A stretch of 64,000 nt of DNA from CAZSVE01 sp964610175 (GCA_964610175.1 CAZSVE010000001.1:1-64000), one strand, 5' to 3'. Positions 17,384 through 26,944 are shown, counted from the stretch's first letter. Numbers and translations are program-made. Notes: a model not told the origin generated them from the sequence alone.

Positions 17384-18169
17384 TCACCTCGTGACGCGAT
17401 TCCGCAGATATACCGGCTGGGCGTGTTCCGCGGACACGAGCTCGCCGCGCTCCAGGGCGTCAACGGCCAGAGTGGCCACATCACGGGCGTGCGGGTATCG
17501 ATCCGGGTCGATGTCGGTAAGCCGGTGCCCGGTAGATCGGTGCCCGGTAGATCGAGGCTTGGTAGATCGATGCCCGGTGAGTCCATGGCGAGATCCATCA
17601 TGGTCGAATTGCCCGGATTCCCCGAGTCGTTGCCACTCCACGGTTTGCCCCAATTCCCCGCCATATGTTGCCCATCCGCTCCCTGCCCCGAACCAATCAC
17701 CCTCCTCATCGGGTAGTGCGATAGCTACGGGGGCGCAAACGCATTCCTCTATTGCGGGAGCCGCAAGATCACGACTATCGACTCGATACGCACCCCAATA
17801 GACCTCCCCCATGCGCGCATCGAATGCCGTCAATATGTTTCGCGCTTTGTGTTGGCGCCATACTCCTTGTGCCAGGGCCTGTAAGGACGATACCGGGACT
17901 ACGGGCAGATCGGTACCGAAGGCGAGCCCCTGGACGACGCCGGTGGCGATTCGAATGCCGGTGAATGCCCCCGGTCCCCGCCCGAAGGCGAACCCGTCGA
18001 GATCGCGCAGGGAGAGCGCGCACCGAGACAGCAATCCCTCGATTTCGGGAAGCAGGATCTCCGCGTGTCGACGAGGCGCCAATCGATGGCTTTCCAGATA
18101 TTCACCATCGAGGAGTAGTGCCACGGAGCAGGCATCGCTAGAGGCATCGATCGCAAGAATGGAGGTCAT
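17384..18169 (-). CDS. tsaB: tRNA threonylcarbamoyladenosine synthesis protein TsaB
   Basis: A 261-residue partner of TsaD in making t6A37 of ANN-decoding tRNAs. ATG at 18169 gives the normal start (TSILAIDAS). GPGAFTGIRIATG is the family core, and the C-terminus with YLRN is normal. It is about 30 residues longer than E. coli TsaB because of an insertion near residues 195-235 rich in STGHR units, encoded by a minisatellite. The insertion lies before YPHARDVATLAVDAL and so probably in a loop. Divergent from the R-M locus. Confidence 0.93.
   Translation of the reverse strand: MTSILAIDASSDACSVALLLDGEYLESHRLAPRRHAEILLPEIEGLLSRCALSLRDLDGFAFGRGPGAFTGIRIATGVVQGLAFGTDLPVVPVSSLQALAQGVWRQHKARNILTAFDARMGEVYWGAYRVDSRDLAAPAIEECVCAPVAIALPDEEGDWFGAGSGWATYGGELGQTVEWQRLGESGQFDHDGSRHGLTGHRSTKPRSTGHRSTGHRLTDIDPDRYPHARDVATLAVDALERGELVSAEHAQPVYLRNRVTR
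17515..17580 (-). repeat. 15-nt-type minisatellite inside tsaB
   Basis: Several imperfect units containing GGTAGATCG and GTGCCCGGTAGATCG encode the STGHR-rich insertion. Confidence 0.75.
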
Positions 18170-18489
18170 TGCCGATGATTCGTGAAGATTCATGAGAAAA
18201 TTACCTGGCGAAGCTTCGCCAGGTAATTGCCCTGAATAATTGCAAGGAATAATGCTGAAATCACTTGCGAGTCTACACGGAGTTACCACGGGAGGTCGAA
18301 TTGAAACGGAATTATTTTTCGAGTATTACTATTACTCTTGAAATTTTACACAAGGCGTCCCGTAGGCGATTCTCCCCGAGGCACCGAATCCGGACCATCG
18401 ATATCCAGGCTATTGGTATCGCCGGAGCGATATCTTCTCCGCGCAACTTGATTGAAAACCGTGCCATGGAAGAGAAGGGTGTCATTGCC
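18170..18489. other. Gap with a 26-bp perfect palindrome
   Basis: The palindrome at 18201-18226 has the R1-end core GGCGAAGCTTCGCC extended by TTACCT/AGGTAA. It lies upstream of tsaB and could act as a hairpin or operator. I see no gene in the rest. Confidence 0.55.
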
Positions 18490-18591
18490 AGCGAAGCTTC
18501 GCCTCGAACCAACATGATTCAGCATCGGTCAAAGCACAAGATTGGTTTTCGTAAAACCCGACCCATTTGCGATGAGCCGAAAATAAACAAC
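18490..18591 (+). repeat. R1 repeat, plus orientation, first of a tandem pair
   Basis: Directly followed by another plus copy. Its 3' end has lost a few bases (GCGATGAGCCGAAAATAAAC). Confidence 0.85.
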
Positions 18592-18702
18592 GAGCGAAAC
18601 TCCGCCTCGAGCCGACAAAGCATGATCCCGTATTGGTAAAGCGAGATTGGCATCTCGTAAAATTCGATCCAATCGTGAAGCTGAACGGGAAATAAGCAAA
18701 AT
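18592..18702 (+). repeat. R1 repeat, plus orientation, second of a tandem pair
   Basis: Ends 51 nt before the half-size hsdS start. Confidence 0.85.
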
Positions 18703-18753
18703 AATGGTAGTGGGCAGGCGGAATACAGACCCCAGCCGATTCGAGGGAGGATC

Positions 18754-19452
18754 ATGGGCGCGCAACCGAGCAGAATCGCCGACTGTGCCGAGGTACTGCC
18801 AGGATATTCCCTCAGGGGCTGCGCGAAACATGAACCTTCGGGCTCCCACCAGGTAATCGTCGGAAGACACCTGTCGCTCCCGGGTCCATCGACGCTGGTC
18901 CTATCGACGATGGATCTGGCGACGATGGATCTGGCCACCCTGGGCCCGGCGGCGCCGGACCCACCTGCCTCGGGCCTATCGATCCCGGGCATGGGTTATC
19001 GGTATCGCCCGGAACACGAGCTGCGGATTACGCCGAAAGGAAAGGTCGAGAAGTACTCCGTAAAGTCGGGAGATGTATTGCTCATTTCCCGGGGCGTCAA
19101 AAACCATGCGATTTTGGTGGAAAGCGTTCCCGAAAGAACCATTGCCTCTGCCACCTTCTACTTGCTGCGTGTGCGCCATGGCGTCGATCCCGCGTATCTT
19201 GCCTGGTCTCTCAATCAGGCGCCCATCCAGGATGGCATCCGACAGGCTCGAACCGGTGCCGGCACGCCCATCGTGCAGCGCAAGTTGTTCACGGACATCA
19301 TGATTCCCCTACCGTCCTACGAGGATCAATGCAAGATTGCCAAGATCGGGGGATGTATGGTAAAAGAGCGTATACTTCGACAGGCCCTGATGGAACACAC
19401 GATAGCGCTACACCATTCGATCGGTCAGCAATTGATTCGCGATCTGGCCTGA
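18754..19452 (+). CDS. Half-size HsdS-like specificity subunit
   Basis: A 232-residue, single target-recognition-domain protein of the type I S-subunit family (opening AEVLPGYSLRG, later GVKNHAILVESVPERTIASA, GAGTPIVQR and IPLPSYEDQCKIA followed by a helix). A strong GAGGGAGG site precedes ATG 18754. Residues about 44-80 (LSTMDLATMDLATLGP...) break the expected continuity between GRHLSLPG and YRYRPEHEL and derive from a short repeat. It lies about 190 nt upstream of hsdM. Half-size S proteins can dimerise or serve as alternative specificity modules; the insertion may have inactivated this one. Confidence 0.78.
   Translation: MGAQPSRIADCAEVLPGYSLRGCAKHEPSGSHQVIVGRHLSLPGPSTLVLSTMDLATMDLATLGPAAPDPPASGLSIPGMGYRYRPEHELRITPKGKVEKYSVKSGDVLLISRGVKNHAILVESVPERTIASATFYLLRVRHGVDPAYLAWSLNQAPIQDGIRQARTGAGTPIVQRKLFTDIMIPLPSYEDQCKIAKIGGCMVKERILRQALMEHTIALHHSIGQQLIRDLA
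18870..18990 (+). repeat. Low-complexity in-frame repeat inside half-size hsdS
   Basis: Imperfect 12-15-nt units such as GACGATGGATCTGGC and CCATCGACG, similar in motif content to the tsaB minisatellite. Confidence 0.65.
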
Positions 19453-19646
19453 ATCCAAGGAGTGTGGTCACAGGCGACCACCACTATCGGCGAGGGTCCG
19501 GGGCCTCCATTGGCCACCTTCGATCTTCCATTCACCACTGTCCCCATAGATAGGGCAACCCTTCGTTCGCGAGCCTTTCATCATGGGACGGTTGCCCCGT
19601 CGCTGGCGTCCATCCCCCCATGCTATCAAGTTACGTTCATCATGGT

Positions 19647-21200
19647 ATGACCGATAAGATCAAACAATCCGAGATCAATGCCGCTGCCTGGGCCGCCTGC
19701 GATACCTTCCGGGGCGTCGTCGATCCCGCGCAGTACAAGGATTACATCCTGGTAATGCTGTTCGTGAAGTACATATCCGACGTTTGGCAGGGACATTATG
19801 CCGAATATCGGGAACGGTTCGGCGAAGACGAGGAACGTATTCGACGCAGACTACGACGCGAGCGTTTTCTACTGCCCTATGTGGAGTACGAGAATGACAG
19901 CACAGGGGAGAAGGAACAATTCGTCGCGGATTTTTATGCGTTGTTCAACCGCCGCAATAACGCCACTATCGGTGAACTTATCAATATCGTCCTCGACGCC
20001 ATCGAAGAGGCCAATCAAGTAAAGCTGGAGGGTGTATTTCGCAACATCGACTTCAATAGCGAGACCAATCTCGGCAAAACCAAGGATCGCAATCGCCGCC
20101 TTCGGCACCTGCTGGAGGACTTCAATAAACCACAACTGGATATGCGCCCGGATCGCGTCTCGGAGGATGTGATCGGCAATACCTACATCTATCTCATCGA
20201 GCGCTTTGCCTCCGATGCCGGGAAAAAGGCCGGAGAATTCTATACGCCTTATGCCGTTTCCTGTCTGCTCGCCAAGCTGGCGAATCCCAAGGTGGGCGAT
20301 TGTATCTGCGATCCCACGTGTGGCTCCGGCGGTCTCCTGGTGGAGGCGGCCCGCGAGGTGGGAGAACGGAATTTTGCCCTCTTTGGCATGGAGGTGAATG
20401 GCAGTACCTGGGCATTGGCGAGAATGAATATGTTTTTGCATGGCATGGATAGCGCGCGCATCGAATGGTGCAATGCGCTGACCAGCCCCGCATTGGTGGA
20501 AAACGATCGCCTGACGAGGTTCGACGTAGTGGTTGCCAACCCCCCTTTTTCTCTGGATAAGTGGGGGCGCGATAACGCCGAGCACGATCGGTATAACCGT
20601 TTTTTTCGCGGTATTCCCCCCAAGAGTCGTGGAGATTACGCATTCATCAGTCACATGATCGAGGCTGCGCTGGAGAGGGAGGGACGCATCGCGGTGGTGG
20701 TGCCCCACGGCGTGTTGTTTCGAGGGAGCGCGGAAGGACGGATTCGCCGCAGGCTCATCGAGGAGAATCTCCTGGATGCCGTAATCGGATTGCCGGGAAA
20801 TCTATTTTTGACGACCGGTATCCCCGTGGCCATTCTAATCTTCGATCGTGCGCGGGAGAAAGGTGGCATCCATGAAGGAAGACGAGAGGTCATCTTCATC
20901 GACGCCAGTCGCGAGTATGAATCCGGCAAGAACCGGAACAGCCTGTCCATGGAACATATCCGGAAGATCGTGGGCATCTACCGAGCGCGCCGCGATGAGA
21001 ACAAATACGCCCATGTCGCCACCTCGGAAGAGATCATCGAAAACGACTTCAATCTGAGTATCCCGCGCTATGTGGATACCGCCGAGGAAGAAGAGGAAGT
21101 GGACATCGCCCTTGCGCAACGGACGATCGAAAACCTGGAGGAGGAACTCCAGCAGGTACGCAAGGAGATGGCCAGGCTACTCGACGAGTTGAACTTATGA
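19647..21200 (+). CDS. hsdM: Type I restriction-modification DNA methylase HsdM
   Basis: A 517-residue N6-adenine methylase subunit. N-terminal helical HsdM domain (AAAWAACDTFRGVVD); SAM motif I DPTCGSGG at 222; catalytic NPPF at 298; C-terminal coiled coil (EEEEVDIALAQRTIENLEEEL), which usually contacts HsdS. ATG 19647 gives the standard start TDKIKQSEIN; the frame is open to 19620. Its stop overlaps the start of the following hsdS (ATGATG/TGA), so M and S are translationally coupled. No hsdR follows in the window. Confidence 0.95.
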   Translation: MTDKIKQSEINAAAWAACDTFRGVVDPAQYKDYILVMLFVKYISDVWQGHYAEYRERFGEDEERIRRRLRRERFLLPYVEYENDSTGEKEQFVADFYALFNRRNNATIGELINIVLDAIEEANQVKLEGVFRNIDFNSETNLGKTKDRNRRLRHLLEDFNKPQLDMRPDRVSEDVIGNTYIYLIERFASDAGKKAGEFYTPYAVSCLLAKLANPKVGDCICDPTCGSGGLLVEAAREVGERNFALFGMEVNGSTWALARMNMFLHGMDSARIEWCNALTSPALVENDRLTRFDVVVANPPFSLDKWGRDNAEHDRYNRFFRGIPPKSRGDYAFISHMIEAALEREGRIAVVVPHGVLFRGSAEGRIRRRLIEENLLDAVIGLPGNLFLTTGIPVAILIFDRAREKGGIHEGRREVIFIDASREYESGKNRNSLSMEHIRKIVGIYRARRDENKYAHVATSEEIIENDFNLSIPRYVDTAEEEEEVDIALAQRTIENLEEELQQVRKEMARLLDELNL

Positions 21201-22501
21201 TGGATGATAATCTCGTGGCACCATTGTCGAATCTCATCGACATCAAGCATGGGTATCCGTTTCCCAGCCGCTACTTCACCGATGTGCCCACGGACTATAT
21301 CCTCTTGACGCCCGGCAATTTCACCAAGGACCAGCGCCTGTCCTTCGAACAGAACATAACCTATTACGACGGACCGATCCCGGACGGATTCATTCTCGAT
21401 AGTGGCGACTTGTTGATCGTAATGACCGATCTTGCCACCGACATGGTAATTCTGGGCAATGCCGTCGTTCTGCCCCCCTGTGGCTTGAATAGGAAGATCC
21501 TGCACAACCAACGTATAGGAAAAGTAATCGACAAAGACCGTCCTGCCAACCGAACGTTCCTGATGTACCTGCTCAACTCCCATGCCGTGCACAAGGAGAT
21601 CAGAATAACGGCAACGGGTTCCACCGTTCGGCACACCTCGCCCGCCAAGATCCTGAACGCCATGGTTTGGGCCCCGGGGATCACCGAGCAACAAAGGATC
21701 GCCGACATACTCTCCCAATGGGACCATGTCATCTCTCTCATGGAGCGTCTGATCGCCGCCAAGCGCCAAAGGCGCAAGGCATTGGCGCAAAAGCTACTCT
21801 CCGGGAAACGACGATTCCCGAAGTTCATCGGCTCCGCAATAAAGATTCAGGACCCGTGTCCCACTGAGTGGGATTATCCGCGCATCGGTGAAATTGCCCG
21901 TCCGGTGGCGAAAAGAAACAAAAAAGGCGACAGGCTCCCCGTTCTTTCCTGTACCAAATACCAGGGATTAGTAGACAGCTTCCATTACTTCAGCAGGGAA
22001 AGAACCGGCAGAAATCTATTTGCGTACAAAAGGGTTCGCCACGGTACGTTCGTCTATGCGACCAACCATATCGAAGAGGGATCCATCGGATATCAGGACC
22101 TGTACGACGAGGCATTGGTAAGCCCAATGTATACAGCCTTCGAAACCTGTGATCGCATCCACGACGGGTTCCTCTATCTGGTTCTGAAGACCGAGCGCTA
22201 TCGGCGTATCTTCGCTATCAACACCAATGCCTCCGTCGATCGGCGTGGCGGTCTGCGATGGGGGGAATTCGCGAAAATCCGCGTGCCGCTCCCCTCCCTT
22301 GCCGAGCAAGAGGCAATCACCCGTGTTTTTACCATTGCCGACCGCGAGATCGAACTCCTGCAACGACAATTGGCCGCGCTGTGGCAGCAAAAAAAAGGGT
22401 TGATGCAAAAGCTTTTCACCGGTTGGGTGCGGGTCGGGGATTCGAAGCAAGGCTGGCAAAGCTTCGCCCAAAACCGGCAAAGCATGACCCGGCATCGGTA
22501 A
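21197..22501 (+). CDS. hsdS: Type I restriction-modification specificity subunit HsdS
   Basis: A 434-residue two-domain specificity protein. Two target-recognition domains are each followed by a conserved helix: first WAPGITEQQRIADILSQWD, second VPLPSLAEQEAITRVFTIAD. Both have the usual KRQRRKALAQKLL / QLAALWQQKKGLMQKLF spacer pattern. It overlaps hsdM by 4 nt. From about residue 420 the protein is translated R1 repeat (WQSFAQNRQSM...), so the natural C-terminus has been replaced by repeat sequence. Confidence 0.93.
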   Translation: MMDDNLVAPLSNLIDIKHGYPFPSRYFTDVPTDYILLTPGNFTKDQRLSFEQNITYYDGPIPDGFILDSGDLLIVMTDLATDMVILGNAVVLPPCGLNRKILHNQRIGKVIDKDRPANRTFLMYLLNSHAVHKEIRITATGSTVRHTSPAKILNAMVWAPGITEQQRIADILSQWDHVISLMERLIAAKRQRRKALAQKLLSGKRRFPKFIGSAIKIQDPCPTEWDYPRIGEIARPVAKRNKKGDRLPVLSCTKYQGLVDSFHYFSRERTGRNLFAYKRVRHGTFVYATNHIEEGSIGYQDLYDEALVSPMYTAFETCDRIHDGFLYLVLKTERYRRIFAINTNASVDRRGGLRWGEFAKIRVPLPSLAEQEAITRVFTIADREIELLQRQLAALWQQKKGLMQKLFTGWVRVGDSKQGWQSFAQNRQSMTRHR

Positions 22502-22576
22502 AGCAAAATTGGTGTTCTGTAGATGGGGCTCTGTGGATGGTGACTCTTTTGCGAAGCTGAGCGGGAAATAAACAAA
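22455..22576 (+). repeat. R1 repeat, plus orientation, overlapping the hsdS 3' end
   Basis: Carries a short extra block (GATGGGGCTCTGTGG) in the middle. Its first part is translated as the last residues of HsdS. Confidence 0.8.
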
Positions 22577-22712
22577 GTACACCGGCTGGCTGGCAATTGC
22601 CGCCATTATAGGGACGGGGTAGAATTCCTGATTGTTTATTACCGTGGCTTTCATGATGCAACGCTATCCATAGACTGGGAAATCCCAATAAAACCCCTTG
22701 AAAAAAGGCACT

Positions 22713-22818
22713 AGAGAAGTTTTGCCTCAAATCGACAAAGCATGATTCGGCATCAGTCAAAGCAAAATCGGTGTTTTGAAAAACTCGACTCATTTGCGAA
22801 GCCGAGCGGGAAATGAAC
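22713..22818 (+). repeat. R1 repeat, plus orientation
   Basis: Ends 66 nt before the methyltransferase at 22885. The rest of 22577-22884 has no gene. Confidence 0.85.
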
Positions 22819-22884
22819 GCTTCTTTGGAAGCGATAACGTATGAAGAATCGATACGGTGCGACCCTCGATAGTGCAAAAAGCCG

Positions 22885-23442
22885 ATGTCCCTCACTGACG
22901 ACAATCTCATCCAACAGTACCGGGCGCTGCATCGAGGTAAGTACGGCAATACTTCCGTAAAGCTCATTGCTCGCCTTCTACCACATATTCGCGAACTGGC
23001 GCCAGCTTCCATCCTCGATTACGGTTGTGGGCAAAGCACCCTTGTCAATCATCTCGACTATCGTCAAGGTGTAGCGCTTTATCGCTACGATCCCGCAATT
23101 CCCGATATCGCCACGCTGCCCGTAGAGCATGTCGACCTCGTTGTAAATACCGACGTCCTGGAACACATTCCGGAATCCGATATCCCTACTGTGCTCGCTC
23201 ACATGGCAACCATCGCCGATAATGCCATCTTTAGCATCGACACCACCGAATCCGAGCAAATTCTCCCCGATGGCAGCGATGCGCACTGCACCGTAAGGAA
23301 CCGAAACTGGTGGGCAGGAATACTTGCCGATCACTTCGGCGAAGTAGTGCCGATCCGCGCCTCGCGGCCATCGAAATGCATGTTCAAGCCCCGACCATCG
23401 AGCATGCTTGATGCGCCCCTGTGGGCGGATGGATTTCTGTGA
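22885..23442 (+). CDS. SAM-dependent methyltransferase of a polysaccharide cluster
   Basis: A 185-residue class I methyltransferase: SILDYGCGQST is motif I, VDLVVNTDVLEHIPE is the strand-4 region. It opens a three-gene plus-strand set with GT4 and GT25 glycosyltransferases, so methylation or processing in cell-surface glycan assembly is the likely context. The acceptor is unknown. The start ATG at 22885 has only a weak ribosome site. Confidence 0.75.
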   Translation: MSLTDDNLIQQYRALHRGKYGNTSVKLIARLLPHIRELAPASILDYGCGQSTLVNHLDYRQGVALYRYDPAIPDIATLPVEHVDLVVNTDVLEHIPESDIPTVLAHMATIADNAIFSIDTTESEQILPDGSDAHCTVRNRNWWAGILADHFGEVVPIRASRPSKCMFKPRPSSMLDAPLWADGFL

Positions 23443-23623
23443 CTGACGGCGCAATGCAAGATCTTCGGAAAATATCCCGTCGTTCGATACTTTCTCAGCT
23501 GACGTGTATTCGAAACGCGGGAGATCGAAATGTCGGTAGAATTTCCAGAGGCGTTATGTTCGATGCCTGGTGTCGATGCAATCAGGGTATCCATCGATGC
23601 ACCCAGCAACCGGCGAGGTAGTA

Positions 23624-24673
23624 ATGCGAATTATCAACGCAGTCTTTGGTGATGCGACTGGCGGTCGTTGGCGGGTCGTGCTCGACTATGCGCGGGTACT
23701 GGCCGGGCTCGGTCACCAGGTACTGCTGGTTCTCAATCCGCGCACCGTCGATGGGAATAAGGTAGCGGATCTACCCGAGGGCGTCCGTCTTGCCTGGGTG
23801 CGCAACAGTGGCCACTATGACCTGCTCGCGGTTTGGCAATCGCGACGCCTCATCGACGAATTCCAACCCGACGCCATCATTGCCCACTGTGGGCGCTCGG
23901 TCGGCGTCATGTTGCGCGCGGCGCGAAGACGCATGCCGGTGATCGGTGTCAGTCACAGCAACAACGTCAAGCGGATGGTCCCCGCCGACGCCTATTTCAA
24001 TATCTCCACCCACATCGATGGCTTGATCAAGGGCTACCCGCGTCATTCCAGATTGGCCTATCACCTGCCCAATATGATCGAGGTCCCAGTCGGTGCCAGC
24101 TTTCGAGCGCGCCCTTTCCACGCCCCACCCAAGATAGGCGCCATGGGTCGCTTCGATCGCGTCAAGGGGTTGGATGTCTACGTGCGGGCCCTAGGCGTTT
24201 TGAAGGAAAAAGGCTATGCATTCAGTGCCCTTCTTGGGGGTGGCGGGGAAGAAGAGGCCGATTTGCTCCATCTCGGGAAACAATCGGGCCTTCGAGGGCA
24301 ACTGTCTTTCGTGGGTTGGATAAGGGACCCCATCGCATTTTTTGCCGATCTCGATCTACTTTGCATCCCGAGCCGTTCCGATGCATTCGGCATTACGCCG
24401 TTGGAAGCGGGGCTAGCCGGTGTTCCCCAGATCCTTTCGGACGCCGAGGGACATCGCGATATGTTTATCCATGGAAAACATGCCCTTTTGACCCCGCGTG
24501 ACCGTCCCGATCTGTTGGCTGCCGCATTGCAGGCATTGCTCGACGATGAATCTTATGCCCATTCCCTTGCGCAGCAGGCGTTTTTGCGTGTCACCGATCG
24601 TTACGGTCCGGCTCGATTCACCCTGAATCTGCAACAAGGCCTCGAGGATGTTCTCGATCGCTTCGAAAAATAG
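23624..24673 (+). CDS. Family 4 glycosyltransferase
   Basis: A 349-residue GT-B-fold enzyme. The N-terminal Rossmann half starts with the retaining-GT4 pattern (INAVFGDATGGRWRV). The C-terminal nucleotide-sugar half has GRFDRVKGLDVYVRAL and the E-x7-E region SRSDAFGITPLEAGLAG. ATG 23624 follows a GAGGTAGTA site; the frame is open to 23570 without support. It probably adds a sugar in lipopolysaccharide or capsule synthesis, given the GT25 neighbour 15 nt downstream. The sugar is not predictable. Confidence 0.88.
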   Translation: MRIINAVFGDATGGRWRVVLDYARVLAGLGHQVLLVLNPRTVDGNKVADLPEGVRLAWVRNSGHYDLLAVWQSRRLIDEFQPDAIIAHCGRSVGVMLRAARRRMPVIGVSHSNNVKRMVPADAYFNISTHIDGLIKGYPRHSRLAYHLPNMIEVPVGASFRARPFHAPPKIGAMGRFDRVKGLDVYVRALGVLKEKGYAFSALLGGGGEEEADLLHLGKQSGLRGQLSFVGWIRDPIAFFADLDLLCIPSRSDAFGITPLEAGLAGVPQILSDAEGHRDMFIHGKHALLTPRDRPDLLAAALQALLDDESYAHSLAQQAFLRVTDRYGPARFTLNLQQGLEDVLDRFEK

Positions 24674-24688
24674 GGAGTTAATGGAAAT

Positions 24689-25549
24689 ATGTTCTGGGAT
24701 AACATCGATGCAGTCTATGTAATCAACCTCGAACACCGCAAGGATCGTTGGAACTCCATTCGGGAGCACCTGTCGGGATTCGTCCCCGCAGACAAAATCC
24801 AGCGGGTCGATGCGGTTCGCGGCATCGATATCCCCGGATACGACAAACCTCCCTGGTTCGGGAAGCGTACAGGCAGTACGCCGCACAGGGCAGGGGCCGC
24901 GGGAGCTGTCCTTTCCCACAAAAAGGCCATCGAGCAGGCAAGACGGATGGGATATTCCCGCGTCCTGATCCTGGAAGACGATGCCAGATTCAATGACCCA
25001 TTGACCGGTGATAAAGGTGATCTGATCGCTCGATTCATGACCATGGAAGATCGATGGGACATCCTCTATTTGGGGTTCATCGATGGACGAAAGGAGGTTG
25101 CCCGGGTTTATGGTGCCGCGGATACGGGATTCATCGAGCGAGTCTGTGGCATGTTGACAGGCCATGCGTACCTGGTGAATAGGTCTGCCTATGATAAGTT
25201 ATTGAAAAAACTACCCGATGAAGGAAACGTCTGGTCGTGGATCGCCTTCCATTGGGCCGTCGATGTGTGGCTGCGCAACTGGTTTGCCCCCTTCAACAGG
25301 GTCTATCGGTTCTTTCCCTGTGTTATCGATCAGGCGGTCAATTTTTCCGATATCGAGGGAGGCATTCAGGATTGGTACTCGAACCAACAATGCGATTGGG
25401 TGCACTATAAAAACGAAAAACGACTCGAACGCAAAATAGCCCTGTTGAAAATAACAAACCCAATTTACTATTTTCGCAAGGGTGGTAAAAAATGGCTGGG
25501 GGCAAGATTCCTGGGTTTTTTGCCCAGGAAAGCGCCAAAACGCAAGTAG
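24689..25549 (+). CDS. Family 25 (LPS-type) glycosyltransferase
   Basis: A 286-residue protein with the three GT25 hallmarks: VYVINLEHRKDRW at 9-21, GAAGAVLSHKKAI, and the metal-binding VLILEDDARF. GT25 enzymes such as LgtB/LpsA transfer galactose or related sugars to lipooligosaccharide. The C-terminus is basic (LPRKAPKRK), compatible with inner-membrane association. Follows the GT4 gene with a 15-nt gap and a GGAGTT ribosome site, so it is co-transcribed. Confidence 0.88.
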   Translation: MFWDNIDAVYVINLEHRKDRWNSIREHLSGFVPADKIQRVDAVRGIDIPGYDKPPWFGKRTGSTPHRAGAAGAVLSHKKAIEQARRMGYSRVLILEDDARFNDPLTGDKGDLIARFMTMEDRWDILYLGFIDGRKEVARVYGAADTGFIERVCGMLTGHAYLVNRSAYDKLLKKLPDEGNVWSWIAFHWAVDVWLRNWFAPFNRVYRFFPCVIDQAVNFSDIEGGIQDWYSNQQCDWVHYKNEKRLERKIALLKITNPIYYFRKGGKKWLGARFLGFLPRKAPKRK

Positions 25550-25554
25550 TTGCT

Positions 25555-25661
25555 TTGTTCATTTCCCGCCCAGCCTCGCAAACGAGTCAAGCTTTTACGA
25601 AACGCCGATTTTTCTCTACGACCAAACCACGCTTCATTGCGTCCAAGCGAAGCTTCGCTGG
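25555..25661 (-). repeat. R1 repeat, minus orientation
   Basis: Between the GT25 stop and aroC, in a gap otherwise without features. Confidence 0.85.
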
Positions 25662-25745
25662 TTTTTCAGCGTTTCTCATACACTCTCTTTGTAAAGAATC
25701 GGACGAATTCATGTCCCAAGGCGGCATAGCCGCTGCGATGCCATC

Positions 25746-26825
25746 ATGTCAGGAAATACCATCGGAAAGCTGTTCACCATGACCTCCTTCGGCGAGAGTC
25801 ACGGTCCCGCCATCGGCTGCATCGTGGACGGTTGCCCGCCGAACCTGGAGCTATGCGAGGCAGACATCCAACCCGATCTGGATCGGCGGCGTCCAGGCAA
25901 GACCCGGCACACCACCCAACGTCGGGAAGCGGATCGGGTATCTATCCTCTCGGGGGTCTTCATGGGTCGGACGACGGGCACACCCATCGGTCTTTCGATC
26001 GACAATACCGACTCGCGATCCAAGGACTACGACACAATCAAGGAGATGTTTCGTCCGGGTCACGCCGATTACACCTATTACCGGAAATATGGATATCGAG
26101 ACCATCGCGGCGGCGGACGATCCTCGGCCCGGGAGACCGCCACCCGGGTGGCGGCCGGGGCCATCGCCAAAAAGTATCTACGGGAGCGTTACGGGATTCG
26201 GGTGCGCGGCTTTCTGGCCCAACTGGGACCACTTTGCCCCGAGGAATTCCATTGGGACGACGTGGAGAGGAACCCGTTCTTCAGCCCGGACGCAAACCTG
26301 GTGCCGAGACTTGCTGCCTATATGGATGCGCTTCGCAAGGAGGGCAACTCCATCGGTGCGCGGATTACGGTTACGGCAACCGGAGTCCCGGCGGGATTGG
26401 GGGAGCCGGTATTCGATCGCCTGGATGCCGATATCGCCCACGCCCTGATGGGTATCAATGCGGTGAAGGGTGTGGAGATCGGTGCCGGATTTTCCGTCGT
26501 AGAGCAAAAGGGCACGGAACACCGAGACGAGATGACCCGGGAAGGATTCCTGACCAACCATGCCGGGGGAATCCTCGGCGGGATCTCCTCTGGCCAGGAC
26601 ATCGTCGCCAGCATTGCCCTGAAGCCCACTTCCAGCCTGCGGTTGCCCGGACGCAGCATCGATATACACGGAAAAGAGATCGATGTGGTTACACCGGGCC
26701 GCCACGATCCATGCGTCGGAATCCGCGCCACCCCCATCGCCGAGGCCATGCTCGCCATCGTGCTGATGGACCATGTCCTCCGGCACCGAGGACAAAATCA
26801 AGATGTGGACGATTCGAATCATTAG
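25746..26825 (+). CDS. aroC: Chorismate synthase
   Basis: A 359-residue enzyme of normal length for the last common step of the shikimate pathway (EPSP to chorismate, reduced FMN required). Family signatures are clear: [14 protein letters not shown] at 16-29, the [22 protein letters not shown] segment with its catalytic His, and [10 protein letters not shown] near the C-terminus. It is followed by gcvT after 119 nt. Neighbouring aro genes are absent. Confidence 0.97.
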   Translation: MSGNTIGKLFTMTSFGESHGPAIGCIVDGCPPNLELCEADIQPDLDRRRPGKTRHTTQRREADRVSILSGVFMGRTTGTPIGLSIDNTDSRSKDYDTIKEMFRPGHADYTYYRKYGYRDHRGGGRSSARETATRVAAGAIAKKYLRERYGIRVRGFLAQLGPLCPEEFHWDDVERNPFFSPDANLVPRLAAYMDALRKEGNSIGARITVTATGVPAGLGEPVFDRLDADIAHALMGINAVKGVEIGAGFSVVEQKGTEHRDEMTREGFLTNHAGGILGGISSGQDIVASIALKPTSSLRLPGRSIDIHGKEIDVVTPGRHDPCVGIRATPIAEAMLAIVLMDHVLRHRGQNQDVDDSNH

Positions 26826-26944
26826 TGCCGAGAGACTGTCATGGCCATTGGAAACAATCACTGCCATTGCCCGGATCCGTCCGATCCCCTGGAAACGAAA
26901 TAACCACCAGTCCCGGCGACCGCCTTCGAAGGAATGATTTACCG

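Noticed and set aside
26826..26944. Possible glycine riboswitch upstream of gcvT
   Set aside because: The gap is too short and lacks the paired conserved GGAGAG/CGCCGAAGG-type elements; only a vague CGCCTTCGAAGG is present.
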